A DNA stretch of 11,996 nucleotides from an uncultured Bacteroidales bacterium (lineage in GTDB: Bacteria; Bacteroidota; Bacteroidia; Bacteroidales; F082). The DNA is taken from contig CALEMB010000195.1 of the NCBI GenBank assembly GCA_937902805.1, positions 1 to 11,996 of the forward strand, given 5' to 3'. Within the stretch, counting starts at the first letter, position 1; the number at the start of each line of letters is the position of its first letter. The position numbers and the translations under genes were made by a program. Shown here in pieces: positions 1-6,775 of the stretch. The notes under the pieces were generated by a model. That model searched no databases and was not told where the DNA came from. It saw only the letters and a program-made list of their open reading frames with translations.

Positions 1-638
1 CCGTCGATGAGCGGGAGGAGCGTGACGCTTGCCGGGCCTGCCGACTCGCCGAAAATCGTCACATTGTCGGGATTGCCGCCGAATCCGGCGATGTTTTTCT
101 GTACCCATCTGAGGGCCTCAAGCTGGTCAAGCAGACCGAGGTTGCCAGCCTCCTTGAAGTTCTCTCCGCCGGGAACCCGCTCGAAGTTCATGAATCCCAT
201 GAAGCCGAGACGGTAGTCGATGGATACGAATAGGATGTCGGGGCACTGCTTGGCGATGCTGGTAAGGTCGTAGAGGGGCGCCGCTTGGGATTCGGCGCAG
301 AAGCCGCCGCCGTGAATCCACACCATGACCGGCTTCTTGCTGTCAGTGCAGCTGGTATTGCAATATACGTTCAGCACGAGGCAGTCCTCGCCGAACTCCG
401 CCGTTCCCATCGAGTCGTTCAGAGGTCCAATAGGAACGTGGCCGGGCTTTGTCGCGTCGTACACGCCGTCATCGTCTGCGGCAGGAAGTGCCTTCTGCCA
501 ACGAAGTTTTCCCACAGGTTGAGTAGCGTAGGGGATGCCTTTCCAGATAATCAGCTCGTCTGTCTCCTTGCCGACGAAGGTGCCGTTGTTGCATTTGACA
601 GCCTTCGCCACTTCCAGTTTTACATTGTCTTGTTTCAT
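1..638 (-). CDS. Type B carboxylesterase (para-nitrobenzyl esterase family), 3' end missing
   Basis: Alpha/beta-hydrolase expected to cleave carboxylic esters. Only the first 212 or so residues are present, out of roughly 450-550 usual for the family; the rest lies beyond base 1. Visible family features are the N-terminal segment NGTFVGKETDELIIWKGIPY, the EDCLVLNVY segment, the oxyanion-hole HGGGF (residues 109-113), SIDYRLGFMGF, GNLGLLDQ, RWVQKNIAGFGGNPDNVTIFGES and the nucleophile elbow GESAG with Ser199. The acid and His of the triad would lie in the missing part. No signal peptide is visible, so it is probably cytoplasmic. The start is set by a good Shine-Dalgarno AAGGAG (650-645) six bases upstream, and by the ATGA overlap with the stop of the preceding glycosyltransferase gene, which suggests translational coupling. 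The family call is firm; the natural ester is unknown. Confidence 0.93.
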   Translation of the reverse strand, partial: MKQDNVKLEVAKAVKCNNGTFVGKETDELIIWKGIPYATQPVGKLRWQKALPAADDDGVYDATKPGHVPIGPLNDSMGTAEFGEDCLVLNVYCNTSCTDSKKPVMVWIHGGGFCAESQAAPLYDLTSIAKQCPDILFVSIDYRLGFMGFMNFERVPGGENFKEAGNLGLLDQLEALRWVQKNIAGFGGNPDNVTIFGESAGPASVTLLPLID

Positions 639-1801
639 AATATTCTCCTTGTATTTTGTGATATGGTTATTTTTTCATACATCTCTATCAGTTTGTGGGT
701 AGAATTCTCGATGGACCAGTTTCTGGCCGTGTCGGCATACACCTGGGCCATGCGGTTGCGCTCCTGGGGATGCTCAATCCACCAGTCAATCCTGCGGGCC
801 AATTCACGGGTGTCGTTGTACGGGAACAGGCTCCTGTCATCTAGGGCGAATCCGGCGGTGCCGATATACTTGTTGTCCTGCGCGATTACCGGCACGGTTC
901 CTTCCCGGATGGCCTCGGCGCAGCCCAGGCCTTCTACCTCCATGGAGGCGACATGTACTACTAGGTAGGAATTGCGGGCCAGTTCCTTAAGGCCGGCTTT
1001 GTCTAGAAAAACGATTTCCGGTATGTACTGGAGAACACCTTCCTTCACCAGTTTGTCGGAGTGCTGGCGCAGCTTTTTCTCGAGTACGCCAGTGCCGGCA
1101 AAGGTGAGCTGGATTTCACGGGCATGGCTGGAATACTTCATGGCCTCCAACAGTATCCCAGGTCTTTTGATGGTGGCAAAACGACCAACTAGGATAATAC
1201 GGAACGGCCCTCCCTCATAGGGCTTGGCCACTACGGGCTCCCTTGGGATATTGATGCCGTTGGAAATTACGTGCAGGCGGGCTTTAAAGCCGTTTCTTTC
1301 CAGATGTGCCTTCACCACCTCCGTGGGGCACTGGATGTCGCTCATGTGGTTGTAGTGGCGCGTTTTCCAGGCCCACAAGAGAATTTTGTTCATGAGGGCA
1401 GAATTGGCAAGGGGAATCTCTGACAAAAGGTTCTGGGTATACATGTGGAAGGTGCCCACGATGGACTTACCCATCTTCTCGGCCATCTTTATAGCGCTGC
1501 GCTGCACGAACAGTGGTTCCTCGCAGTGGATGATATCGGCCCATTCAACGGCCTCACGAATCACTTTTTTGTCTAGGGAGGCATAGCTGAATCCGTTGGC
1601 ATCGATGATTGGCTGGAAAATGGGGAAATGGAATCTCTTTAAGCGAAAGTCCGGCTGGATGCCGCCAGGGTCCTTGTTTTCTCCAGCAAGCACACGGACA
1701 TCCACCCCTGCTTCTCTGAGGGCGGCGCAAAAATTCTGGGCCGATGTGCAGATACCGTTGCCTGGAATGGAAATATTGTTGCAGATATAAAGTATTTTCA
1801 T
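635..1801 (-). CDS. GT4-type glycosyltransferase (GT-B fold), 388 aa
   Basis: Transfers a sugar from an activated donor to an unidentified acceptor, with retention expected for GT4. The N-terminal Rossmann half starts with MKILYICNN, followed by a GNG loop (residues 14-16). It also contains DIIHCEEPL (89-97) and IVGTFHMYTQN (114-124), which resemble diacylglycerol glucosyltransferases and PimB-like enzymes. The donor-binding half has the NGI linker (191-193), IILVGRFATIKRPGILLEAM (202-221), and the EX7E motif as E288-E296 within EVEGLGCAEAIREGTVPV. Length is typical. I chose the start at 1801 because it begins the first beta strand; the open frame continues upstream to 1942, but that part is a shadow of the preceding gene. 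The gap to the preceding gene is 20 bp with no Shine-Dalgarno, and the stop overlaps the next start. No membrane segment is evident. The acceptor could be a lipid, glycan or small molecule. Confidence 0.88.
   Translation of the reverse strand: MKILYICNNISIPGNGICTSAQNFCAALREAGVDVRVLAGENKDPGGIQPDFRLKRFHFPIFQPIIDANGFSYASLDKKVIREAVEWADIIHCEEPLFVQRSAIKMAEKMGKSIVGTFHMYTQNLLSEIPLANSALMNKILLWAWKTRHYNHMSDIQCPTEVVKAHLERNGFKARLHVISNGINIPREPVVAKPYEGGPFRIILVGRFATIKRPGILLEAMKYSSHAREIQLTFAGTGVLEKKLRQHSDKLVKEGVLQYIPEIVFLDKAGLKELARNSYLVVHVASMEVEGLGCAEAIREGTVPVIAQDNKYIGTAGFALDDRSLFPYNDTRELARRIDWWIEHPQERNRMAQVYADTARNWSIENSTHKLIEMYEKITISQNTRRIL
645..650 (-). promoter_or_regulatory. Shine-Dalgarno site of the carboxylesterase gene
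   Basis: On the minus strand AAGGAG is followed by a six-base spacer (AATATT) and then ATG at 638. It lies within the last codons of the glycosyltransferase gene. Together with the ATGA stop/start overlap it fixes the esterase start and suggests re-initiation by terminating ribosomes. Most other genes in the window lack such a site. Confidence 0.7.
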
Positions 1802-1821
1802 GTGAGGGACGGAAACATTTT

Positions 1822-2130
1822 TTAGTCCTGCTCGCGTGCGGCGATAATATCCAAAAGATAGTGAGGGGTAAAGAACTTGTCCATGAACTGGTAGTAGCCG
1901 AGCAAGGGGAGCACGGCTTTGTACTGGTCGGCCAACAGGCACTGTTCCACAGGCTGCTGGCTGACAAAAGGAATGCCTTTATAGGAAATGATGTTCTCCG
2001 TCTTCTTGCCGACAAAAGTACCGTTAACACATTTGACCGCCAGCGACTTGTCATAATTGTCGTCGGCAATCGGTTTGTTCTCGCCGCCGTACATTCCTCC
2101 TGGCAGTTCTCTAATTTCTTGCAACTCCAT
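1822..2130 (-). CDS. Small protein resembling a carboxylesterase N-terminus (102 aa, possibly a gene remnant)
   Basis: An open frame in operon position, 19 bp after the upstream stop, with an AGAGG (2144-2140) nine bases before the ATG. Residues 31-61 (AVKCVNGTFVGKKTENIISY, then KGIPFVSQQPV) match residues 13-42 of the carboxylesterase two genes downstream at 20 of 30 positions with one gap. The similarity stops at PV; the last 40 residues (CLLADQYKAV through IIAAREQD) do not resemble an esterase. No HGGGF, GESAG or triad residue is present, so it cannot be a working esterase. The other two frames downstream do not continue the esterase either, so a simple frameshift does not explain it. The codons differ from the downstream paralogue, so the duplication is not recent. 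It may be a degraded gene or a small protein kept for another role. Confidence 0.6.
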   Translation of the reverse strand: MELQEIRELPGGMYGGENKPIADDNYDKSLAVKCVNGTFVGKKTENIISYKGIPFVSQQPVEQCLLADQYKAVLPLLGYYQFMDKFFTPHYLLDIIAAREQD

Positions 2131-2149
2131 AGCCTTATTCCTCTATTAG

Positions 2150-4747
2150 TTATTTTTTGCTTTGGTAAGCCGCGATGCGCTTCGCTACATTGTCCTTGAT
2201 GTTGCAGTAGAAGAGCGCGTAATCCTCACCATGGCGGCCGTCCGGGCCGAAGAACATAGAGGCCACTACAGCCTTTTCTTCAGGCATCTCCTCACCTTTG
2301 GCGTGTGTTACCACCACTCCGCGGTCCGGGAATACCTGTGCATCGGCCCCTAGGTCTACAATCTCCAGCTCACCGGTTTTCTCGTTCGGCCAGAGCGAAC
2401 CCAGGTTCATGCTGGCGGGAGCATAGGTGTTGTCCAACTTCCAGTTCAGCGGGTTGATGCTCATGGAACCCGGCTGTAGCACGCAAGTATGGGCATTCAC
2501 CTCCCTGTTCTTGGGTCCTTCGGTGTTCCAGGTGATGATAACGCCCGTGTCGCATTCGCCCGTCGCAAACTTCATGTGCGGATAGGCCTCGAATTCAGCC
2601 TTGGTGAAGGCATAGCCAATGGGGTAGGCGGCAATCATGCGACTGTAGTATTCGGGGTGCTCCTTGAAGTATTTTTTCAAGACCATCTTGACGATGGCCG
2701 ATCCCTGGCTGTGGCCCGCAATAATGAACGGACGGCCGCCATTGTAATGCTCGAAGTAATAGTCCAATGCATCAACGATGTCGTTGTAGGGCAGACCGAC
2801 AAGGGCTGCGTCAAAAATGCCATCCCGTTTCCAAACCTCGCCGGCATAGCGCAGACCCACCTGGCGGTAGTACGGCATGAACACGTTGGTGGATTCGGCG
2901 TAGGCACTTGCGTGCAGGTCATATTCGCCTTTAGCACCCTCCACCATCTCGACGTTGTCCATAGTCGCGTAATCGGGCGTACCCTCTGGCATGCTTCCCA
3001 TGATGTACTCGGTGGCGTAAACGTAGAACGTGTCAACGTCCTTGGTGACTTCCGGAATCTTACACCAGTTTTCCTTCTTGGAATAGTCAACAGAAGTCAT
3101 ATTCTTACCGCCAAAATACACCTGGACGGGCTTGTTGTAGCTGAAGCCTTCATGCTCTGCCGTGAGAAGGTCCTTTTCGAACACCAGGAAGTCTGCGTCC
3201 TTGCCGACTTCGATGGAACCTTTTTTGGCCTCGATGCCAAGCTGTTTAGCACCATTGATGGTATAGCCGATGAGCATTTCCTCAATGCTCATTCTCTCAT
3301 TCTCAGGTGGGAATACCTTGGCGGCTCTGGTGTATTCGTAGTCTTTGGTCTTTTCGGTAATCCAGCGGGTCATACCCACCTCCATACCTAAGTAGGGGTT
3401 CCAGGTGGTGAAATCCATAAAGACGATATTGTCGCTGGACCAGGCCACTGTGGCACCACTGTCCCAAACCGTTTTGCAGCGGAACTGTTTGCGGGCACGT
3501 TCCTCGCCAAGCCATGTAGCCGCAATGGCGGGGTCTCCAGAATGCCAGTGCGGTGTAAAGTTGGCGAACACGCCCAGTTTGGCGAAACGTTCCAGATCAT
3601 CGTCGCACTCAATTTCAAGATGGGCGCAGGTTACTCTCACGTGCAAGTCATCTCCCATCTCCTTTTTGGCCTTCTCAACACCATCCAGTACGGTGCGTGA
3701 CGCGCGCTCACCGACGGTGTGAAGGTGAAGATCCAGATTGGCCTCGTTGAGTTCCTTCAAAAGCTTTGCGATTCCCTCTGCGGAGAAAGCGGTAGCTCCC
3801 GTTGTATGGACATCCACGTATGGAGTGACCATAGCTGCGGTATGGATCTTTTGGGTACCGTCCATGAAAATCTTCATGGTATGAACCTTCAGGTGCTCCG
3901 TGTTGTACTCTCGCTGTATTCGCTTCAGTTGCTTCAGGCCCTCCTCTGCATCCCGCTCCGAGTTGACCACAAGGCTGCCGTCAACATAAATGGGAAGTTT
4001 TCCCTGCTTGTCCAGTTCGCACAGACGCTTATAGACCTTCTCGTGGAACTTCATATCCCCCGGAAGACCGGCATCAAATACCGCAGAAACACCGTATTCG
4101 ACGGCAAAATCAATCCAACGTTGAAGTGCTGCATCAACCTGCTCATCGGTCAGTTCCATTCCGCTATCGAGAATGATACGAACTTCCGTTGCGCCTTCGT
4201 ACATATTTCCGGTCACATGTCCGTCCTTACGTACGTAATACGCAAGTCCTGGTATAGGATCCGGCGTTTCGTCTGTAATGCCGTGCCTCTTGAGGATTTT
4301 TGAGTTCACCCAGATGCTGTGTCCTTCCCCTTCCTGAATCTGAAGCTCGGCATCCGGACAGATAGCATCAAGTTCCTCCTTTACGATATCCTCCCCCTTA
4401 AGGAACCTTTTCTCCATAAGGAATCTGTAACGCTTCTCACCAGGATGCTTTTTGATATAGTCCGCCATCACTTTCAGCGCTTCCTGCTTACCGTTGGGTT
4501 CAATGCGTTCTCCCATTGGTGCGTACTCAAAACCCACAGGAATGGTTAAATGCACATGGCTGTCGATGATGCCAGGCATGATGAACTTGCCGCCGAGGTC
4601 GGTGACCTTTCCTTCGTATGCCGAAAGGCCGGCCTCGTCGCCAACATAGACAAATTTACCGTCCTTCACCACCAGTGCGGTCGCTTGCGGGTTGTTCTTG
4701 TCAGAAGTGAAAATTTTTGCGTTTTTGATGATTTGATCTGCTTTCAT
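2150..4747 (-). CDS. Two-domain hydrolase: YtcJ-type amidohydrolase fused to DUF3089 alpha/beta-hydrolase (865 aa)
   Basis: Residues 1-550 form a complete Amidohydro_3 (YtcJ-like) protein: N-terminal beta-sandwich segment, HxH metal motif H64-H66 in IIDSHVHL, K292 in MKIFMDG, H343 in LHLHTVGERA, H376 in VTCAHLEIE, D439 in AWSSDN, and the closing GSIEVGKDADFLVFEKDLL. Residues 551-865 are a complete DUF3089 domain: NWCKIPEVTKDVDTFYVYAT, FMPYYRQVGL, GRPFIIAGHSQGS with nucleophile Ser680, AAYPIGYAFT, DTGVIITWNT and NPLNWK. The family reactions would be metal-dependent amide or similar hydrolysis plus a serine hydrolase step. The substrates are unknown. No signal peptide is visible, so it is probably cytoplasmic. 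The upstream gene encodes a paralogue of the first domain, 69 bp away with no terminator. Met550 sits at the joint (3100) and could be a relic start of a once separate DUF3089 gene. The frame is uninterrupted. Confidence 0.9.
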   Translation of the reverse strand: MKADQIIKNAKIFTSDKNNPQATALVVKDGKFVYVGDEAGLSAYEGKVTDLGGKFIMPGIIDSHVHLTIPVGFEYAPMGERIEPNGKQEALKVMADYIKKHPGEKRYRFLMEKRFLKGEDIVKEELDAICPDAELQIQEGEGHSIWVNSKILKRHGITDETPDPIPGLAYYVRKDGHVTGNMYEGATEVRIILDSGMELTDEQVDAALQRWIDFAVEYGVSAVFDAGLPGDMKFHEKVYKRLCELDKQGKLPIYVDGSLVVNSERDAEEGLKQLKRIQREYNTEHLKVHTMKIFMDGTQKIHTAAMVTPYVDVHTTGATAFSAEGIAKLLKELNEANLDLHLHTVGERASRTVLDGVEKAKKEMGDDLHVRVTCAHLEIECDDDLERFAKLGVFANFTPHWHSGDPAIAATWLGEERARKQFRCKTVWDSGATVAWSSDNIVFMDFTTWNPYLGMEVGMTRWITEKTKDYEYTRAAKVFPPENERMSIEEMLIGYTINGAKQLGIEAKKGSIEVGKDADFLVFEKDLLTAEHEGFSYNKPVQVYFGGKNMTSVDYSKKENWCKIPEVTKDVDTFYVYATEYIMGSMPEGTPDYATMDNVEMVEGAKGEYDLHASAYAESTNVFMPYYRQVGLRYAGEVWKRDGIFDAALVGLPYNDIVDALDYYFEHYNGGRPFIIAGHSQGSAIVKMVLKKYFKEHPEYYSRMIAAYPIGYAFTKAEFEAYPHMKFATGECDTGVIITWNTEGPKNREVNAHTCVLQPGSMSINPLNWKLDNTYAPASMNLGSLWPNEKTGELEIVDLGADAQVFPDRGVVVTHAKGEEMPEEKAVVASMFFGPDGRHGEDYALFYCNIKDNVAKRIAAYQSKK

Positions 4748-4816
4748 GATTAATTTCTTTTAAAATGTTGTTTTTCTTATATTTACTGTTTGTGAAATAC
4801 CAATTTACATCTGTCG

Positions 4817-6448
4817 TTATCGGCTCGCCTTATAGACTTCCTCGCCGTCCACGATGGTGGCAACCACCTTGGACTTCTCAATCAGGGCAAAATCGTCGTG
4901 CATGAAGTCACGATCCAAAACAACGAAGTTGGCAATCTTGCCCAAGCTGATGGAGCCCATCCTGTCCTCTGCATGCCACATATAGGCCACATTGCTGGTA
5001 AGGGTCTTCAGTGCCTCATGTCGGCTGATAGCCTGGTCGATATTTCTGATCCATTCATCCGGGAATGACGGCAGCTTCTTCAAAACTCCCATCAAGAATG
5101 CCTGAACTGCACTGAACGCAGGCGACACAGGGAAGTCTGAATGGCTGGCCACCACGCCGCCTCCATCCATGATGGATTTGACCGGATAGGCATTAAGGGA
5201 TTTCTCTTCGCCCACGTAGGCAACCTCCTGTGGGAAGCCGGCAGGATGCTTGATGGTCCACATGATGCCGCATACGGCCATGATATTATATTCGCCGATT
5301 CTCTTCACGTCTTCCGGCGTGACTTCCTGCAAGTGTGCAAGGGCGTTTCTCATGTCGAAATTACCCACCTCGGTCTGTGCCTGGGCAAAAGCGTCAATCC
5401 AGGCCTGGGTGGCGCCGTCGCCAATGGAATGAACGTGGACATTCAAGTCATGCGCGGCCGCCGCCTTGACCACTCTTACCATCTTGTCGTGGTCATCGAA
5501 TCTTCTTACGCCCTTATACCCGGGTTTGTCTACATAATCATCCAGCATCCACGCGGTGTGACCCTCCACAACGCCGTCGGCAAAGATCTTGGCACCGATC
5601 ACCTTCACATGCTGTCCGTTATACTCTTTTGCCTCCGCTGCAATTCTAGCCATATCCTCTTCAGGGGTATCGGTATTGTCATTGACGAAACTGCCGCAGA
5701 AGGAATACATCTTCAGCTTGCCTTCATCGTCAAGTTCCTTGTAGGCACGGGGGTCTTGCTCGGTCAGAAGCTGGTAACCGGCATCATATACACCCGTATA
5801 TCCGTTTGAAAACGCATATTGCTGGAAGCCCAGCAGCTCTGCCTTCGCTTGCGCAAGATCAGGCTGAACCCTCTTGACCAGATCAATGGCGGGTTTTTCG
5901 GCCAGCATGCCATTCGGCTTGCCATTCTCGTCCACATGGATGCATTCCGTACCCCACTGTTTCACGGCGTCTTCATTGATATCGAAGGCCTCCATCGCCT
6001 TGGTGTTGACCCACATCATGTGGCCGCTGCCGCTTTGGTTGATCAGGGGCTTGTCCGGACAAATCTCATCCAATTGCTTGGCATTCAGCTGATACAGCAA
6101 ATCATCGGCCCAGCCGGAACCTACATAGTGCGGTTTATCCGGATTATCCTGAATATATTTTTTCAGAATGGCCAGGTAATCCTCCGGCGTCTTGCCTTCA
6201 GAGAGCTTCGCCCTGCCAAACATCATGTTAGCGGCAAGCCCGGGATGGCAATGTGCTTCCAGAAATCCCGGATAAATGGAATTCTTTCCATAATCCAAAA
6301 CCTTGGTATTATCCCCTTGAAGTTTCATGGCGGCTTCCTTGCTGCCTACATAGATGATTTTTCCGTCAGCCACAGCGATAGCCTCAGCGTATGGCTTGAA
6401 CTCATCCATTGTGATGACATTTCCAAGAATAATTGTCTCTGCTTTCAT
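4817..6448 (-). CDS. YtcJ-type amidohydrolase (Amidohydro_3), 543 aa
   Basis: Metal-dependent hydrolase of the amidohydrolase superfamily, probably cytoplasmic as no signal peptide is visible. Length fits YtcJ/AepA-like proteins. Motifs in order: IYPGFLEAHCHPG with H66 and H68 (HxH), a substrate-side segment SGSGHMMWVNTKAM (139-152), GYTGVYDAGY (216-225), K287 in AKIFADG, NVHVHSIGDGA with H338/H340, H372 in NALAHLQEV, D438 in ASHSDFPVS, and the C-terminal GSISLGKIANFVVLDRDF. All the expected metal-site positions therefore appear intact. It is paralogous to the N-terminal half of the next gene; both start MKA(D/E)-x-II and share the same order of motifs. It is the first gene of the leftward operon, with its promoter presumably in 6449-6775. 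The start ATG has only an A-rich leader and no Shine-Dalgarno. The substrate is unknown; amides, formamides and other C-N bonds are known for the family. Confidence 0.9.
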   Translation of the reverse strand: MKAETIILGNVITMDEFKPYAEAIAVADGKIIYVGSKEAAMKLQGDNTKVLDYGKNSIYPGFLEAHCHPGLAANMMFGRAKLSEGKTPEDYLAILKKYIQDNPDKPHYVGSGWADDLLYQLNAKQLDEICPDKPLINQSGSGHMMWVNTKAMEAFDINEDAVKQWGTECIHVDENGKPNGMLAEKPAIDLVKRVQPDLAQAKAELLGFQQYAFSNGYTGVYDAGYQLLTEQDPRAYKELDDEGKLKMYSFCGSFVNDNTDTPEEDMARIAAEAKEYNGQHVKVIGAKIFADGVVEGHTAWMLDDYVDKPGYKGVRRFDDHDKMVRVVKAAAAHDLNVHVHSIGDGATQAWIDAFAQAQTEVGNFDMRNALAHLQEVTPEDVKRIGEYNIMAVCGIMWTIKHPAGFPQEVAYVGEEKSLNAYPVKSIMDGGGVVASHSDFPVSPAFSAVQAFLMGVLKKLPSFPDEWIRNIDQAISRHEALKTLTSNVAYMWHAEDRMGSISLGKIANFVVLDRDFMHDDFALIEKSKVVATIVDGEEVYKASR

Positions 6449-6454
6449 GGTTAC

Positions 6455-6490
6455 TTTTTTATACTTATTTATTTTTTTATACTTATTTAG
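6455..6490 (-). repeat. Direct repeat, 2 copies of 18-bp period, in the leader of the amidohydrolase gene
   Basis: On the plus strand TTTTTTATACTTATTTA occurs at 6455-6471 and again at 6473-6489, with one base between the copies. The pair begins seven bases upstream of the amidohydrolase start codon and, if transcribed, gives an A-rich 5' leader. It could be a slippage product or affect translation initiation in a leader without a Shine-Dalgarno. Confidence 0.75.
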
Positions 6491-6514
6491 TGTTTTTTCA
6501 CGTCTTTTTCAATC

Positions 6515-6631
6515 ATCGGAATATATTGTAAAATCTTCGCAGAATTTCGTCCGAAAAACATGGTTTCAAAATTTAAAACTGGTCTTTTTAGCGGTGCTAA
6601 AGTACAAAAAAAACTGAATATATATTCCGAT
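6515..6631. repeat. 12-bp perfect inverted repeat with 93-bp spacer
   Basis: ATCGGAATATAT (6515-6526) is the exact reverse complement of ATATATTCCGAT (6620-6631). The match stops on both sides. The arms have a non-AT core (TCGGAA/TTCCGA) in otherwise AT-rich DNA. The position, between two divergent units, suits paired operator half-sites or a looped regulatory element, but no regulator gene is nearby in the window and chance cannot be excluded. Confidence 0.5.
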
Positions 6632-6714
6632 TGGAAAAAAATTTCATTGCAAGGTGACGGCAAGAAATATCACGAAAAAAAATAATCAATGAAGTTTTAA
6701 CCAATGATATTTAC

Positions 6715-6722
6715 TATATTTG
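6715..6722 (+). promoter_or_regulatory. Putative -7 box of the pruA promoter (TATATTTG)
   Basis: TATATTTG matches the Bacteroidota primary-sigma consensus TAnnTTTG and is followed by CACCCGCA. Transcription would begin near 6728, leaving a leader of about 50 bases before the pruA ATG. There is no TTTG -33 box at the usual 19-21-base spacing; the nearest is TTTT at 6695-6698, so the upstream element is weak. Confidence 0.6.
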
Positions 6723-6775
6723 CACCCGCAATTTTGAATCTTTAATCAATCTTTACATCTTAAATAACAATTTTA

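Larger units (their letters stand above)
6449..6775. other. Divergent intergenic region between the hydrolase operon and pruA
   Basis: This 327-bp stretch is strongly AT-rich and contains no convincing coding sequence. It must carry the promoters of both divergent units. A TATATTTG box faces right. For the leftward operon no exact TAnnTTTG was found; the nearest is TAAATTTTG on the minus strand around 6567-6575, which has one extra base. It also contains the repeats listed separately and a short palindrome, TTTCG-TC-CGAAA, at 6545-6556. CAATGA occurs twice, 15 bp apart (6687-6692 and 6702-6707), just upstream of the rightward box. Confidence 0.75.

Noticed and set aside
285..968. A 227-codon plus-strand open frame across the esterase and glycosyltransferase junction
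   Set aside because: It is antisense to two recognised genes and spans their boundary, with no coherent domain.
1802..1942. 47 extra N-terminal codons in frame with the glycosyltransferase
   Set aside because: The segment is a shadow of the small esterase-like gene, rich in R, P and L. The GT-B fold begins with MKILYICNN at 1801.
2489..3391. A 300-codon plus-strand open frame opposite the amidohydrolase-DUF3089 gene
   Set aside because: It lies wholly opposite a well-supported coding region containing the DUF3089 motifs, and its translation shows no family features or initiation signal.
5141..6490. Two plus-strand open frames of about 220 codons opposite the first amidohydrolase
   Set aside because: Both are antisense to conserved metal-site motifs of the amidohydrolase. 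Their translations look like reversed-codon shadows and they have no promoter or Shine-Dalgarno.
6545..6556. Short palindrome TTTCG-TC-CGAAA as an operator
   Set aside because: Five-base arms are easily found by chance in a 327-bp AT-rich region, and there is no second copy or known regulator to support it.
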